Of a stretch of 64,000 nt of DNA, positions 9,980-20,054 are shown piece after piece. The notes beneath the pieces were generated by a model. It worked only from the letters and a program-made list of their open reading frames with translations, did no database searches and was not told where the DNA came from. The translations under genes were made by a program, and so were the position numbers. Position 1 is the first letter of the stretch; each line of letters opens with the position of its first letter. Origin of the DNA: Parvularcula sp. BBD 1991-13 (GTDB lineage: Bacteria; Pseudomonadota; Alphaproteobacteria; Caulobacterales; Parvularculaceae); assembly GCA_001657385.1 (NCBI GenBank), contig LYSZ01000001.1, forward strand, positions 620,001 to 684,000, read 5' to 3'.

Positions 9980-12181
9980 ATGACGCAAGCTGAACGAAAG
10001 CCCGCCGCCGCAAAAAAGACCAAAAAAACCGCCGCCAAGCGCGCCGCGACACTGGCCGAAACATCCGCCCCGGCGCGCCCGGCGGCGTCCGGCGCCGCCG
10101 CGAAGACGTCGTCGAAGCCCGCACCCAAGAGCGGGGCCAAAACCGGCCTCAAAAGCGGGGCGAAGGCGGGCGCGAAAACCGCGCCGAAAACCGCCGCGAA
10201 ACCAGGCGGCGGGACCCGAGCCAGGGCAAAACCGGCGGCGGCAAAACCCAAGGCGTCGGCCGCCGATTCCGCCACTGTCAGGACCGCCGCTGCTGGGGCC
10301 GCCCTAGGAACGGCCGCCCCAGGAACAGCCGACCCAGGAACGGCCGGGGCCGGGCCGCGCGCGGCGGATCCGCCGAAAGCCGATCATCCGAAGATTTACG
10401 AGGATTTCGACGCCCTTTCGGAGTACCTGACCGAAATCAGCGGCAAGAGCCAGCACGTCATCCAGGAGTTCTTCGCCAGGCAGACGGACCTGCGCCGGAT
10501 GACCGGCGATTTGCCCCACGACCCCTTGAACGTGAGCGAGGCCTATCAGGAAGTGGTGAAGGGGCTCGCCGCCGATCCCGGCACGGTGATGCAGCGCCAG
10601 TTCAATCTGTGGGGCGACTACGCCAAGCTGATGGCGACCATGACTCGCAAGATGGCCGGCGAGCAGGTCGGCCCGACAGCCGCGCCCGCCAGGGGCGACA
10701 AGCGTTTCGCCCACGCCGCCTGGAACGACAATCACCTCCTCGATTTCATCAAGCAGGCCTATCTCGTCTTCGCCAACTGGCTGGAGCAGACCGTCGCCCA
10801 GCTTGAAGGGCTGGACGAGCACGAAAAGAAAAAAGCGGAGTTCTATACCCGCCAGTTTCTCGACGCCATCGCGCCCTCGAACATCGCCGTGCTCAACCCG
10901 GAGGTGGTGGAGGCGACGCTGGAGAGCAAGGGCGAGAACCTGCTCAAGGGGCTGAAGAATTTTCTCGAAGACATTGACCGCGGCCATGGGGAGCTGGCGA
11001 TCCGCCAGGCCGACCTCGACTATTTCAAGCTCGGCGAGAACATCGCCACCACGCCGGGCAAGGTTGTCTTCCAGAACGAGATTTTCCAGCTCATCCAGTA
11101 CGCGCCGACGACGCAAACGGTCGCGAAAACGCCGATGCTGATCTGTCCTCCGTGGATCAACAAGTTCTACATTCTCGACCTTCAGCCCAAGAACTCCTTC
11201 ATCAAATGGCTGGTCGACCAGGGCCGGACGGTGTTCGTGATTTCCTGGGTCAATCCGGGGCCGGAGCTTCGCGACAAGACGTTCGAGGATTACATCCGCC
11301 AGGGATTGTTCGAGGCGCTGGACGCCGTCAAACAGGCGACCGGCGAAGACAGGGTCGACGCCATCGGCTACTGCATCGGCGGCACGATGCTCTCTATGGC
11401 GCTGGCGCTGATGGCGAAAAAAGGCGACCGGCGCATCAACTCCGCCACCTTCTTCACGGCGCAGGCGGACTTTACCGAGGCGGGGGACCTCCTGCTGTTC
11501 GTCGACGACGCCCAGCTTGACGCCATCGAGAAGCAGATGGACGCGGCCGGCGGCGTGCTCGAAGGCCGCGCCATGGCGACGACCTTCAACATGCTGCGCT
11601 CGAACGACCTGATCTGGTCGTTCGTCATCGACAATTATCTGAAGGGCAAGGACCCGGCGAAGTTCGACCTGTTGTTCTGGAACTCCGACGCGACCCGCAT
11701 GCCCAAGGGCGTGCACCTGTTCTACTTGCGCGAGTTCTACCAGAATAACCGCCTCGCCCGCGGCGACATGGTCATGGACAACGTGAAACTCGATCTCGGC
11801 GAGGTGGATATCCCGATCTTCATGCAGGCGGGCGAAACCGACCATATCGCACCCTACGGATCGATCTATCGCACCGCGCGGCTGTTCGCCTCCAAGGGCA
11901 ACGACAAAGTGCAGTACATGCTTGCGGGCTCTGGCCACATCGCGGGCGTCGTGAACCATCCCGACAAGAAGAAGTATCATCACTCCGTGAACGTCGCATT
12001 GCCGGAGAGCGTCGACGCCTGGCGGGCCGACGCCGAGCGCCATCCGGGGTCGTGGTGGCCCTACTGGATCGCGTGGCTGAACGAGGTCAGCCCCGGCGAG
12101 ACCGCCGCCCGCACTCCCGGCGAGGGCGGCCTTGAGGCGATCGAGGATGCGCCGGGCAGCTACGTCAAGGTGAAAGCCTGA
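9980..12181 (+). CDS. phaC: Class I poly(R)-hydroxyalkanoate synthase with Lys/Ala/Pro-rich N-terminal extension
   Basis: GYCIGGTML lipase-like box, PPWINKFYILDL, SFIKWLVDQGRTVFVISWVNP, GSGHIAGVVN. Confidence 0.95.
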   Translation: MTQAERKPAAAKKTKKTAAKRAATLAETSAPARPAASGAAAKTSSKPAPKSGAKTGLKSGAKAGAKTAPKTAAKPGGGTRARAKPAAAKPKASAADSATVRTAAAGAALGTAAPGTADPGTAGAGPRAADPPKADHPKIYEDFDALSEYLTEISGKSQHVIQEFFARQTDLRRMTGDLPHDPLNVSEAYQEVVKGLAADPGTVMQRQFNLWGDYAKLMATMTRKMAGEQVGPTAAPARGDKRFAHAAWNDNHLLDFIKQAYLVFANWLEQTVAQLEGLDEHEKKKAEFYTRQFLDAIAPSNIAVLNPEVVEATLESKGENLLKGLKNFLEDIDRGHGELAIRQADLDYFKLGENIATTPGKVVFQNEIFQLIQYAPTTQTVAKTPMLICPPWINKFYILDLQPKNSFIKWLVDQGRTVFVISWVNPGPELRDKTFEDYIRQGLFEALDAVKQATGEDRVDAIGYCIGGTMLSMALALMAKKGDRRINSATFFTAQADFTEAGDLLLFVDDAQLDAIEKQMDAAGGVLEGRAMATTFNMLRSNDLIWSFVIDNYLKGKDPAKFDLLFWNSDATRMPKGVHLFYLREFYQNNRLARGDMVMDNVKLDLGEVDIPIFMQAGETDHIAPYGSIYRTARLFASKGNDKVQYMLAGSGHIAGVVNHPDKKKYHHSVNVALPESVDAWRADAERHPGSWWPYWIAWLNEVSPGETAARTPGEGGLEAIEDAPGSYVKVKA
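10303..10347. repeat. 15-bp tandem repeat x3 within phaC N-terminal extension
   Basis: cctaggaacggccgc/cccaggaacagccga/cccaggaacggccgg. Confidence 0.85.
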
Positions 12182-12312
12182 AACCGGCGCGGGCCGCCTG
12201 TCCGAAGTCGTCCCGCGCCGCGGCGAACCGGAAACGCCGGCAACCGGCGGTTTGTTAACCTTTCGTTAACCAAGGGGAATCACTCTTGGGGAAAAAAGTT
12301 TCTGGGGTCGCG

Positions 12313-12621
12313 ATGAGCCGGTTAGATGTAACGACGCAGGAGTTATTCCTGCGGCTGGACAATAATTCCCGTTCGCGTAGCGCCAAGGCGGACGCTCTCT
12401 TTCGCCGTTTGCGGCTTGAGCGCGAGGACCAGATCGCCGACGCCCTCATGCGCGCGCCGCGATCCCTCGCCTTCGGCGACCGGTCTTTTGATGACGGGCT
12501 TTTTGAAGACGGGTCCTTCGATGACGAGGATTTGGCGGAGGGGGATCTGGCGGAGGCCGCCGGCGTCGCGGGCGGCCTTGCCGCGGGAGAGTCCAAACAG
12601 AAACGCTCGGCGCGCGAATAG
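12313..12621 (+). CDS. Small hypothetical protein with acidic pentapeptide repeats
   Basis: MSRLDVTTQELFLRLDNN...DRSFDDGLFEDGSFDDEDLAEGDLAE; isolated plus ORF. Confidence 0.55.
   Translation: MSRLDVTTQELFLRLDNNSRSRSAKADALFRRLRLEREDQIADALMRAPRSLAFGDRSFDDGLFEDGSFDDEDLAEGDLAEAAGVAGGLAAGESKQKRSARE
12481..12555. repeat. 15-bp degenerate tandem repeat x5, in frame
   Basis: cggtcttttgatgac/gggctttttgaagac/gggtccttcgatgac/gaggatttggcggag/ggggatctggcggag. Confidence 0.85.
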
Positions 12622-12755
12622 CGCCGCTGAAAACGCCCCCGTCCTTTACAGAGCTTTCCTTGGAGGGCGTTCCACGGGATTTCGACAGAGCGCCCCAGCC
12701 GTGCCCGGGAGACGTCGCCGTCTACACAGCCCCGCTTAAACAGCCTCGTCAGGCG

Positions 12756-13085
12756 TCAGGCCGCGATTTCGACGCCCTTGCTCTGGAGCAGCGTGCGCAG
12801 CTCGCCCTTTTCGAACATGTCGCGAATGATGTCGCAGCCGCCGACGAACTCGCCCTTGACGTAAAGCTGGGGGATGGTCGGCCAGTCGGAGAATTCCTTG
12901 ACGCCCTGGCGAAGGTCGTCGGATTCGAGCACGTTGGCGGTCCCGTAGTCGACGCCGAGATGGTCGAGGATCTGCACCACCACGGAAGAGAATCCGCATT
13001 GCGGAAACTGCGGCGTGCCTTTCATGAACAGCATCACCGGGTTGGCGTCGATCTTCGCTTGGATGTCGGCTTGGGCGTCGCTCAT
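12756..13085 (-). CDS. grxD: Monothiol glutaredoxin Grx4/GrxD
   Basis: [18 protein letters not shown] (CGFS), [19 protein letters not shown]. Confidence 0.95.
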   Translation of the reverse strand: MSDAQADIQAKIDANPVMLFMKGTPQFPQCGFSSVVVQILDHLGVDYGTANVLESDDLRQGVKEFSDWPTIPQLYVKGEFVGGCDIIRDMFEKGELRTLLQSKGVEIAA

Positions 13086-13127
13086 GCTTTCTCTCCTGAC
13101 TGTCATCGCTTTTAGCTAGGCGCCGGC

Positions 13128-13988
13128 TCAGGCGCCGTCAAGAGCGGCCGCGAGCGCTTTAAGCGATTGATCGAGCGGCGTCTTGCCGAGAATCGGATCG
13201 GCGCCATGCGGAATTTTATCGGCGCCCGCCCGGCGCAGCTGCGCCGAGGAAACCGGCAGGCGCAGCCCGATGCGCTCCGCCGCGGCAAGAACCGAAGCCC
13301 CCGGCCCCAGGGGCAGACCGAGCGTGCGCAGCCTCACCCCTGCGGCCTCCGCGACCGCCCTGAAGAGATCGCGCTGGCTGAGCGCGCGCGGTCCGCCGGC
13401 CGCGCGGACGCGTCCTGCGGCGCCGGCGTCGTCCAGCGCCCCGAGGGCGATGGCGGCGAGATCGCTCACGTCGATCGGCTGTTGCAGCGCGTCGCCGCGA
13501 CCCGGCAGCGGGACGACCGGCCAGCGCTGCATGGCGGCCATGAGGGTCGCGATATTGCCGTCGCCAGGATAGCCGAAAATCATCGTCGGGCGAAGGATCG
13601 TCGCCTGCGGGGCCGCGGAAAGGGTCTTGATCTCCGCGTCGCGCAGGCGGGCGTAAACCGTCGCGCGGTGATCGACGGCCGCGTTGTTGCTCGAGAAAAA
13701 CACCGCCCGCTGATCGTTTCGGAGCAGCGGCGCCGCCCACGCGGAGACGGTAAGGATCGGCGTGAAGACCGCCGCGTCCGCTTCGCCGAGCGCCGCCCGC
13801 GCCTCATCCTCGCGCGCGAGGTCCAGGCGAAGCGGGCGCGCGCCCATCCCGCGCAGAGCGTCCTCAAGGCCAGGCCGAGGCGTGCGGTAGGCGGCGAGGA
13901 CGTTGCGTCCGCTTGCGCGCAGGCGCCGCGCGATGTCGCGGCCGAGAACGCCGCCGGCGCCGACGACAAGAACCGTGCTGATGCTCAT
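13128..13988 (-). CDS. NAD(P)-binding epimerase/NmrA-like protein
   Basis: VLVVGAGGVLGRDIARRL Rossmann motif; ATILRPTMIFGYPGDGNIATL. Confidence 0.85.
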   Translation of the reverse strand: MSISTVLVVGAGGVLGRDIARRLRASGRNVLAAYRTPRPGLEDALRGMGARPLRLDLAREDEARAALGEADAAVFTPILTVSAWAAPLLRNDQRAVFFSSNNAAVDHRATVYARLRDAEIKTLSAAPQATILRPTMIFGYPGDGNIATLMAAMQRWPVVPLPGRGDALQQPIDVSDLAAIALGALDDAGAAGRVRAAGGPRALSQRDLFRAVAEAAGVRLRTLGLPLGPGASVLAAAERIGLRLPVSSAQLRRAGADKIPHGADPILGKTPLDQSLKALAAALDGA

Positions 13989-14077
13989 CGCGCCGGTCTA
14001 GAACGCTGCGGGCCGGGGCGCAAAGCGTTTTCCTCGCCCCCGCGGCGTCAACGCCGACGCGGCGGGGGCGGCGCGGC

Positions 14078-14713
14078 TCAGGCGCCGCCGGGATAAGGCC
14101 CGTTCGCGGCGATGAACGCGCGATAGGCGTCAAGCGCCTCGACGGCGCGGACATGGTCGCGATGAAAGGCGATCACGGCGGTCTCGATATTGCCGCGCTC
14201 CTCCGACAGGGTCTTGATCTCCGCAAGGATCACGATGCGGTCCGCATGGGGCGTTTCCGGCGCGACAAGGTCCGCTTCGGCGAGCGCGATGTCCTCGGCC
14301 AGCGCGTCGAGGTCGCGCTGGGCGCGGGCGATGTCCGCCTCGATCACGGCGACCCGCCGCTCCAGGGTGAAGAGCCGCCGGCCCGCCTCGAACGCCGCGG
14401 CGAAGTCCCGCTCGCCCGGTCCGGCGCAGGCGCCGTTATAGGTCCCGCCCCGCGCACCCACGGCGTATCCGTTCGCGGGCCGGCAGAACAGGGCGAGCCC
14501 GGCGTCCCGGCCGTCCATGTAAGCGCCCATGTCCACCGTCACGCCCGCCTTGTCGGCGCAGACCCGCCGGCGCTGGCTCACTGCGGAGACGGGCGCGCCG
14601 CGCGCGCCGTCCTCGTAACCGATCGCCCGCCAGTCGGCGGTCAGGCATTCCTGCGTCGACATGCCGGCGCACCCGGCGCAGGTCAACACAAGCGCTGCCG
14701 CTGAAATTCGCAT
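14078..14713 (-). CDS. DUF2799 domain lipoprotein
   Basis: CLTADWRAIGYEDGARG...GRDAGLALFCRPANGYAVGARGGTYNG pattern. Confidence 0.8.
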   Translation of the reverse strand: MRISAAALVLTCAGCAGMSTQECLTADWRAIGYEDGARGAPVSAVSQRRRVCADKAGVTVDMGAYMDGRDAGLALFCRPANGYAVGARGGTYNGACAGPGERDFAAAFEAGRRLFTLERRVAVIEADIARAQRDLDALAEDIALAEADLVAPETPHADRIVILAEIKTLSEERGNIETAVIAFHRDHVRAVEALDAYRAFIAANGPYPGGA

Positions 14714-14787
14714 TGAAGCCGTCCCCTCCCATTCGGGGCGATGGTCCGACATTCCGGTTAACGCGCCGCTTCCGGGGCCGGTAGAAT

Positions 14788-15336
14788 TTAAACTGACCGG
14801 AAGGCGATCGCCCCCGCCGGCGCCCAGGTTCCGGGCCGGTATTTTCCTTGCGGGTCCGCGCCGCCCTCGTAAAACCAGAACTGCAGGCCCTCGCCGCGGG
14901 CGGTAAAGGGCTCGAAGCTTGACGACAGGCGGTCGTGCAGCGCCGCCGCCTCTTCGGGCGAGACCTTGTTCTGGATCGTCACATGCGGGCGAAAACGCTG
15001 CCGGTCCTGCCTGACCAGCCAGGGCTCGTACGCCGCGGCCAGCTCGGCGCGCAGCGCCGTCAGCGCTGGCGCCTCGATCCGGTAGGCGACGCCGCGCCCC
15101 AGTTTCATCAGCCCACAGACGGTCGCCTCGAAAGCCTTGCGCGCGGCGCAGACGCGGGCGGCCTTCGTGACGATCGCCTCGAACGCGCCGCCGGGCAGGT
15201 TGTGGAACAGCGTCAGATGCGCGCCGACATGATTGATCGCGGGCGGAAAATACGCCTCGCGGCGGCGGTCGAAAAACGCGGCGCTCTCGCTGTCGAATTG
15301 CAGCGTGACAATGACCGGCGGCGACGGCGCGGCCAT
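14788..15336 (-). CDS. 2'-5' RNA ligase superfamily protein
   Basis: Two HxT-type motifs: AHLTLFHNLP and RPHVTIQNK. Confidence 0.85.
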   Translation of the reverse strand: MAAPSPPVIVTLQFDSESAAFFDRRREAYFPPAINHVGAHLTLFHNLPGGAFEAIVTKAARVCAARKAFEATVCGLMKLGRGVAYRIEAPALTALRAELAAAYEPWLVRQDRQRFRPHVTIQNKVSPEEAAALHDRLSSSFEPFTARGEGLQFWFYEGGADPQGKYRPGTWAPAGAIAFRSV

Positions 15337-15347
15337 GGGAAGGCGGG

Positions 15348-18119
15348 CTATTCCTTCGCCTCGGTCTCCAGCGCCAGGGCGTGCAATTCGCCGCCCATCC
15401 GGCCTTTCAGCGCCTTGTAGACGAGCTGATGCTGCTGCACGCGGGACTTGCCGTTGAAGGCGGCGGAGACGACCCGCGCGCGGTAATGGTCGCCGTCGCC
15501 GGCGAGGTCGACAATTTCCACTTCGGCGTCGGGCATCGCGTCGAGGATCAGCGCTTTGATGTCGTCGGCGGCCATGGGCATCGGCTCATTCTCCTTTGCG
15601 GTTTCGGCGGTCATGTATTCCGGCAGGGCCGCTTCGAAAATATCAGATAAATCAAGAAGCGACAGGGCGTCGTCGTCATCAAGCAGGATGTCCGGCCCGC
15701 CGAAGCGGCCGATGCGCGAGGCCTGGACGCCGGCCATCGCCGCTTTCAGGAGCAGCGTGTCCGCCGCGGCGGGCGCGGTGGCGACGAGATAGCGCCCCTG
15801 GTCCTCGCCGAACCAGAACGCCGCCTTGCGCGTCTTGACCGGCGTGTGCAGGTTGAGCCCGCGGCCCGCGCCGAGCGCCATCTCCGCCGCGGCGACCAGC
15901 AGTCCGCCGTCGGACACGTCGTGGCAGGCGGTGACAAGCCCCTCTTCGATCAGCTTACGGATCAACTCACCTGTCTTGCGCTCCGCCTCCAGATCGACAG
16001 GGGGCGGCGCGCCCTCTTCCATGCCGAAAAGTTGGCGCAGATAGAGCGACTGGCCCAGCCAGCCGCGCGTAACGCCAATGGCGATCAGTTCCTCGCCCGC
16101 TTCCGCGCCGCTGACCCGCACCGCGCGGGCGACGTCGTCGATGACGCCGACGCCGCCGATCGCCGGGGTCGGCGGGATCGCCTCGCCGTTGGTTTCGTTG
16201 TAGAGCGAGACATTGCCGGAAATCACCGGGTAGTTCAGCGCCTCGCAGGCTTCGGCGACGCCTTCGACCGCGCCGACGAACTGGCCCATGATCTCCGGGC
16301 GTTCGGGATTGCCGAAATTGAGGCAGTTGGTGATCGCGAGCGGCGCCGCGCCCGTCGCGCAGATATTGCGATAGGTCTCGGCCACCGCCTGTTTCGCGCC
16401 TTCATGCGGGTCCGCCTTGACGTAGCGCGGCGTGACGTCCGTGGCGATCGCAAGACCGCGCTTTGTTCCGTGCACCCGCAAAAGCGCCGCGTCGCCGCCG
16501 GGCGCGATGACGGTGTCGCCCATCACGGTGTGGTCGTACTGCTCCCAAATCCAGCGGCGCGAGCAGAGATCAGGGCATTGCATCAGCGTCGCCAGCGCCG
16601 TCAGCATGGTGCTGCCGCCGGGGCTGTCGGCGAGGTTGACGGTCTCCTGCGCCGTTTCGCTCGTCGCCTCGTCGACGACGCCCGCCTGTTTCAGGTTTTC
16701 AACCGCCTCGCGCACGTCGGCGAACGGATCTTCGCCCCCCGCCGCGCGGGCGTAGATCCTGGCCCCCGCCCCGGAGGCGGACCAGCCGACGCCTTCGACG
16801 CCGTTCAGCGGTGCGATGCGGTCGGCGACGAGGGCGCTTGCGATCTGCGCGCGCTCGTCCTCGCTCTTGCCCGGGGCTTCCAGCGTAATCTGGATTTCGC
16901 GGACGACGGCGCCGGGATCGTCGAGCGGCGCCGGCTTCGGCGTCGGCTCGTAAGGGCGGTCGTAGTTCGGCGCGTCATTGGCGAGCGGGCTCACCGGCAT
17001 GTCCGCCACCGTCTCGCCCCCGTGTCTGATGACGAGGCGGCCGGTGCGGGTGGTCACGCCGATGACGGCGAAATCAACGCCCCATTTCTCGAAGATGGCG
17101 CGCGCCTCGTCCTCCTTGCCCGGCTGAAGCACCATCAGCATGCGCTCCTGGCTTTCGGAAAGCATCATCTCGTAGGCGGTCATGCCCTCCTCGCGCTGGG
17201 GCACCTTGTCGAGATCGAGCTCGAAGCCCCCGCCGCCATGGCTGGCGCCCTTGGCCGCCATCTCCACCGAAGACGAGGTCAGGCCCGCCGCGCCCATGTC
17301 CTGAATGGCGATGACCGCGTCGCCGGCCATCAGTTCGAGGCACGCTTCGAGCAGCAGTTTCTCCGTAAACGGATCGCCGACCTGCACGGTCGGGCGCTTT
17401 TCCTCCGAGGCGTCGTCGAATTCGGCCGAGGCCATGGTCGCGCCGTGAATGCCGTCGCGGCCGGTTTTCGAGCCCACATAGACGACCGGGTTGCCTTCCC
17501 CGCGGGCGGCGGAATAGAAAATCCGGTGCTTTTCCGCGACCCCCACGGTCATGGCGTTGACGAGAATGTTGCCGTTATAGCCGCGGTGGAAATTGGTCTC
17601 CCCGCCGACGGTCGGCACGCCCATGCAATTGCCGTAGCCGCCGACGCCGGCGACGACGCCGGCGACGAGGTGGCGGGTTTTCGGGTGGTCCCACGCGCCG
17701 AAGCGCAGGGCGTTCATATTGGCGACGGGCCGCGCGCCCATGGTGAAGACGTCGCGCATGATGCCGCCGACGCCCGTGGCGGCGCCCTGATAGGGCTCGA
17801 TAAAGGAGGGGTGGTTGTGGCTCTCCATCTTGAAAACGGCGGCGAGACCGACGCCGTTCTCGTCCGCGCCGATGTCGATCACCCCGGCGTTCTCGCCCGG
17901 TCCCTGGATCACCCAGGGCGCGGAGGTGGGAAGTTTGCCGAGGTGACGGCGGGAAGACTTGTAGGAACAGTGCTCGGACCACATGACGGAAAAAATGCCG
18001 AGTTCGACGAGATTGGGCTCGCGGCCCATATGCGCCTTCACGCGGTCGTACTCGTCCGGCGTCAGGCCGTGTTCGGCGACGATCTCCGGCGTAATGGCCT
18101 GTGGCGTCATGGCGGTCAT
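15348..18119 (-). CDS. purL: PurL (FGAM synthase II) with ~98-aa insert, fused in frame to C-terminal BolA domain
   Basis: [63 protein letters not shown]-terminus [71 protein letters not shown] is BolA. Confidence 0.92.
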   Translation of the reverse strand: MTAMTPQAITPEIVAEHGLTPDEYDRVKAHMGREPNLVELGIFSVMWSEHCSYKSSRRHLGKLPTSAPWVIQGPGENAGVIDIGADENGVGLAAVFKMESHNHPSFIEPYQGAATGVGGIMRDVFTMGARPVANMNALRFGAWDHPKTRHLVAGVVAGVGGYGNCMGVPTVGGETNFHRGYNGNILVNAMTVGVAEKHRIFYSAARGEGNPVVYVGSKTGRDGIHGATMASAEFDDASEEKRPTVQVGDPFTEKLLLEACLELMAGDAVIAIQDMGAAGLTSSSVEMAAKGASHGGGGFELDLDKVPQREEGMTAYEMMLSESQERMLMVLQPGKEDEARAIFEKWGVDFAVIGVTTRTGRLVIRHGGETVADMPVSPLANDAPNYDRPYEPTPKPAPLDDPGAVVREIQITLEAPGKSEDERAQIASALVADRIAPLNGVEGVGWSASGAGARIYARAAGGEDPFADVREAVENLKQAGVVDEATSETAQETVNLADSPGGSTMLTALATLMQCPDLCSRRWIWEQYDHTVMGDTVIAPGGDAALLRVHGTKRGLAIATDVTPRYVKADPHEGAKQAVAETYRNICATGAAPLAITNCLNFGNPERPEIMGQFVGAVEGVAEACEALNYPVISGNVSLYNETNGEAIPPTPAIGGVGVIDDVARAVRVSGAEAGEELIAIGVTRGWLGQSLYLRQLFGMEEGAPPPVDLEAERKTGELIRKLIEEGLVTACHDVSDGGLLVAAAEMALGAGRGLNLHTPVKTRKAAFWFGEDQGRYLVATAPAAADTLLLKAAMAGVQASRIGRFGGPDILLDDDDALSLLDLSDIFEAALPEYMTAETAKENEPMPMAADDIKALILDAMPDAEVEIVDLAGDGDHYRARVVSAAFNGKSRVQQHQLVYKALKGRMGGELHALALETEAKE

Positions 18120-18136
18120 CTCTATCCTGTCCTGGT

Positions 18137-18739
18137 TCACGCGGCGCGCGCCGTCCGCGGCGCCTTGCGGCCCGCCCCGGCAATGATCAGGCCGAGCGCG
18201 CCCATCTCTATAATCCAGTTCATCCTGAGGCCCATCAGGGTCGTGTCGATGAACACGTCCATGTGGTGAAAGCTCGATGCGCGCATCAGCACGAAAAGGA
18301 CGAGCAGCCCGAGACCGGTCAGGACTAGCCAAAGTCGACGAAGCGAATGTCGCATAAGCCATAAAACGGCCGCGCCGCCAAGACCCGCCGCGGCGGCCAG
18401 CGCCAGGATGAACGCCGCCTGAACGCCGCGGCGCGCATCGTACCATCCCTGTTCAAACGCCAGGCAGCGCCCCGCGGTCGTCAGCAGCGATTGCAGGTCG
18501 AGTTCCTTGTTGATCGCCATCAGGATCAGAAGAACGCAAAGGCTCAGCCAGAAAGGTCCGAGCCGCGCCGTCCGGCCGCGGGCGGGATCGCCGGGCTCCG
18601 GGGGCGTCGCGGCGAACGCGGCGCGCGCGCGCAGGAAACAGGCGCCGGCGGCCCAGACGTAAAGCGCCACGGTCGCCCAGCCGAAAACCGTGGGATCGCC
18701 GATGCCCGGCGACCAGCGATAGGCGATGCACTCGATCAC
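18137..18739 (-). CDS. Integral membrane protein (multiple predicted TM helices), function unknown
   Basis: Hydrophobic segments; [16 protein letters not shown]. Confidence 0.75.
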   Translation of the reverse strand: MIECIAYRWSPGIGDPTVFGWATVALYVWAAGACFLRARAAFAATPPEPGDPARGRTARLGPFWLSLCVLLILMAINKELDLQSLLTTAGRCLAFEQGWYDARRGVQAAFILALAAAAGLGGAAVLWLMRHSLRRLWLVLTGLGLLVLFVLMRASSFHHMDVFIDTTLMGLRMNWIIEMGALGLIIAGAGRKAPRTARAA

Positions 18740-18905
18740 GGCCCGTCCGTTCCTTGTTTCTTTATCTCTCGTCGTCTCTCATCCCATGCGCCGCGCGGCG
18801 ACAATTCGTCTTCGCGCGGTTGCAACGGGCATAAAGCGGCTCGCCGCTTAGCGCAAACTTTGGACGCTGAACTTGAGGCTTGAAATGCGACGCGAACCGG
18901 CGCGC

Positions 18906-19835
18906 CTAGCGGCGGTCGTAAAGGTAGTCCTCGGGCAGCCCGAGGCGCAGGCATGCCTGCGCCGGCGGGCTCGAGCGCAGGAGCAGGCGGTCGGCGCGCC
19001 GCGCCATGCGCCGGACGATGAGCTTTTCAAACGGTTTCAGGCCGTAGCGCTCGCCGAGGCCGGTGATCTCGCGGATCTCCCTCGGCACGAGATCGACCGC
19101 GGCGCGGACCAGCAGGCCCTGCGCGAGCTGCGCCGGGTAAGGCAGCGCCGGCGCGTGGCGCATGATGTCGAGAAATTCGAAAAGGATCGGCGAGGCTTCG
19201 AGCCGGTCCCGCATCTCGGCGAAAAAGGCGCGCTGTTCCGCGACGGACGTCGGCGCGCGGGCCGCGCCATAGAGCAGCGCGGCGCGTCGTCCGTCCCGAT
19301 AGCTGCGGTCGCGCGCTTCCTCGTCGAGGGGAACGGCGTAGGCCGAATAGCTCTCCATGAACCCATAGGCCGCCGTCGCCTGCACCCAGCTGAGCAGATC
19401 CGGATCGCTCGCCGCGTATGGCTGCCCCGAGGGCGTGACGCCCGCGACGCGGGCGTGGCGCCGCGAGACCGCCTCGATCATCTGTTCGGAAACGCTGCGC
19501 GGCCCGTATACCGTCACCATGGCGGCAAGCCCGGTGCGTTTCATCCGCCGCACCGGGTCGATCCGGAAGGTCGAGTGGTCCCATACGCCGGAGCGCACCC
19601 TCGGCTCGGCGAACTCCAGCAGCACCGCCGTCACGCCGCCGATGAACAGCGTCACTGGGTTCTTGAAGACCCGCCACGACACCGATGTGGGCGGCGACAA
19701 AGCGGCCTCTCCCGCGGGCCTGGAGAAATCCACCCGCGCCAGGGCGCTGTCATCGAGATAGGCGCTCGCCGCGCGGTCGAGGCGTTTTTCGACGCTGCGC
19801 TTGACCCGCATCTTCAGTGCGGCGACCGGCGTCAT
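18906..19835 (-). CDS. DUF2236 / MpaB-family oxygenase
   Basis: AAVLLEFAEPRVRSGVWDHSTFRIDPVRRMKRT...VYGPRSVSEQMIEAVSRRHARV. Confidence 0.85.
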   Translation of the reverse strand: MTPVAALKMRVKRSVEKRLDRAASAYLDDSALARVDFSRPAGEAALSPPTSVSWRVFKNPVTLFIGGVTAVLLEFAEPRVRSGVWDHSTFRIDPVRRMKRTGLAAMVTVYGPRSVSEQMIEAVSRRHARVAGVTPSGQPYAASDPDLLSWVQATAAYGFMESYSAYAVPLDEEARDRSYRDGRRAALLYGAARAPTSVAEQRAFFAEMRDRLEASPILFEFLDIMRHAPALPYPAQLAQGLLVRAAVDLVPREIREITGLGERYGLKPFEKLIVRRMARRADRLLLRSSPPAQACLRLGLPEDYLYDRR

Positions 19836-20012
19836 GGTTGCGTCCCGCGGATCGATCCCATTGTCGGCGGCCTCTTGTCAGCGGCCCCGTCGCGGGCCAT
19901 CCATCCGTTAACCGATAGAACCGAAAGATTTTGACGGTTTGAAGACCCCGCCCCCGCCCTTTGAAGATCTCCCCGCCGCGCTGCAAAGCCCGGCGACGCG
20001 GCCGTCTCCCCC

Positions 20013-20054
20013 AGGGCCGTTTTACCAGGGCCGTTTTACCAGGGCCGTCTTACC
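20013..20054. repeat. 14-bp tandem repeat x3 overlapping the stop codon of the LysM gene
   Basis: agggccgttttacc/agggccgttttacc/agggccgtcttacc. Confidence 0.9.

Noticed and set aside
9895-10275. N-terminal part of the 280-aa minus ORF 9433..10275
   Set aside because: Antisense to the phaC N-terminal extension; the lipoprotein start at 9894 with a lipobox is more plausible.
15846-18269. 807-aa plus-strand ORF
   Set aside because: Antisense to purL; no recognisable domain.
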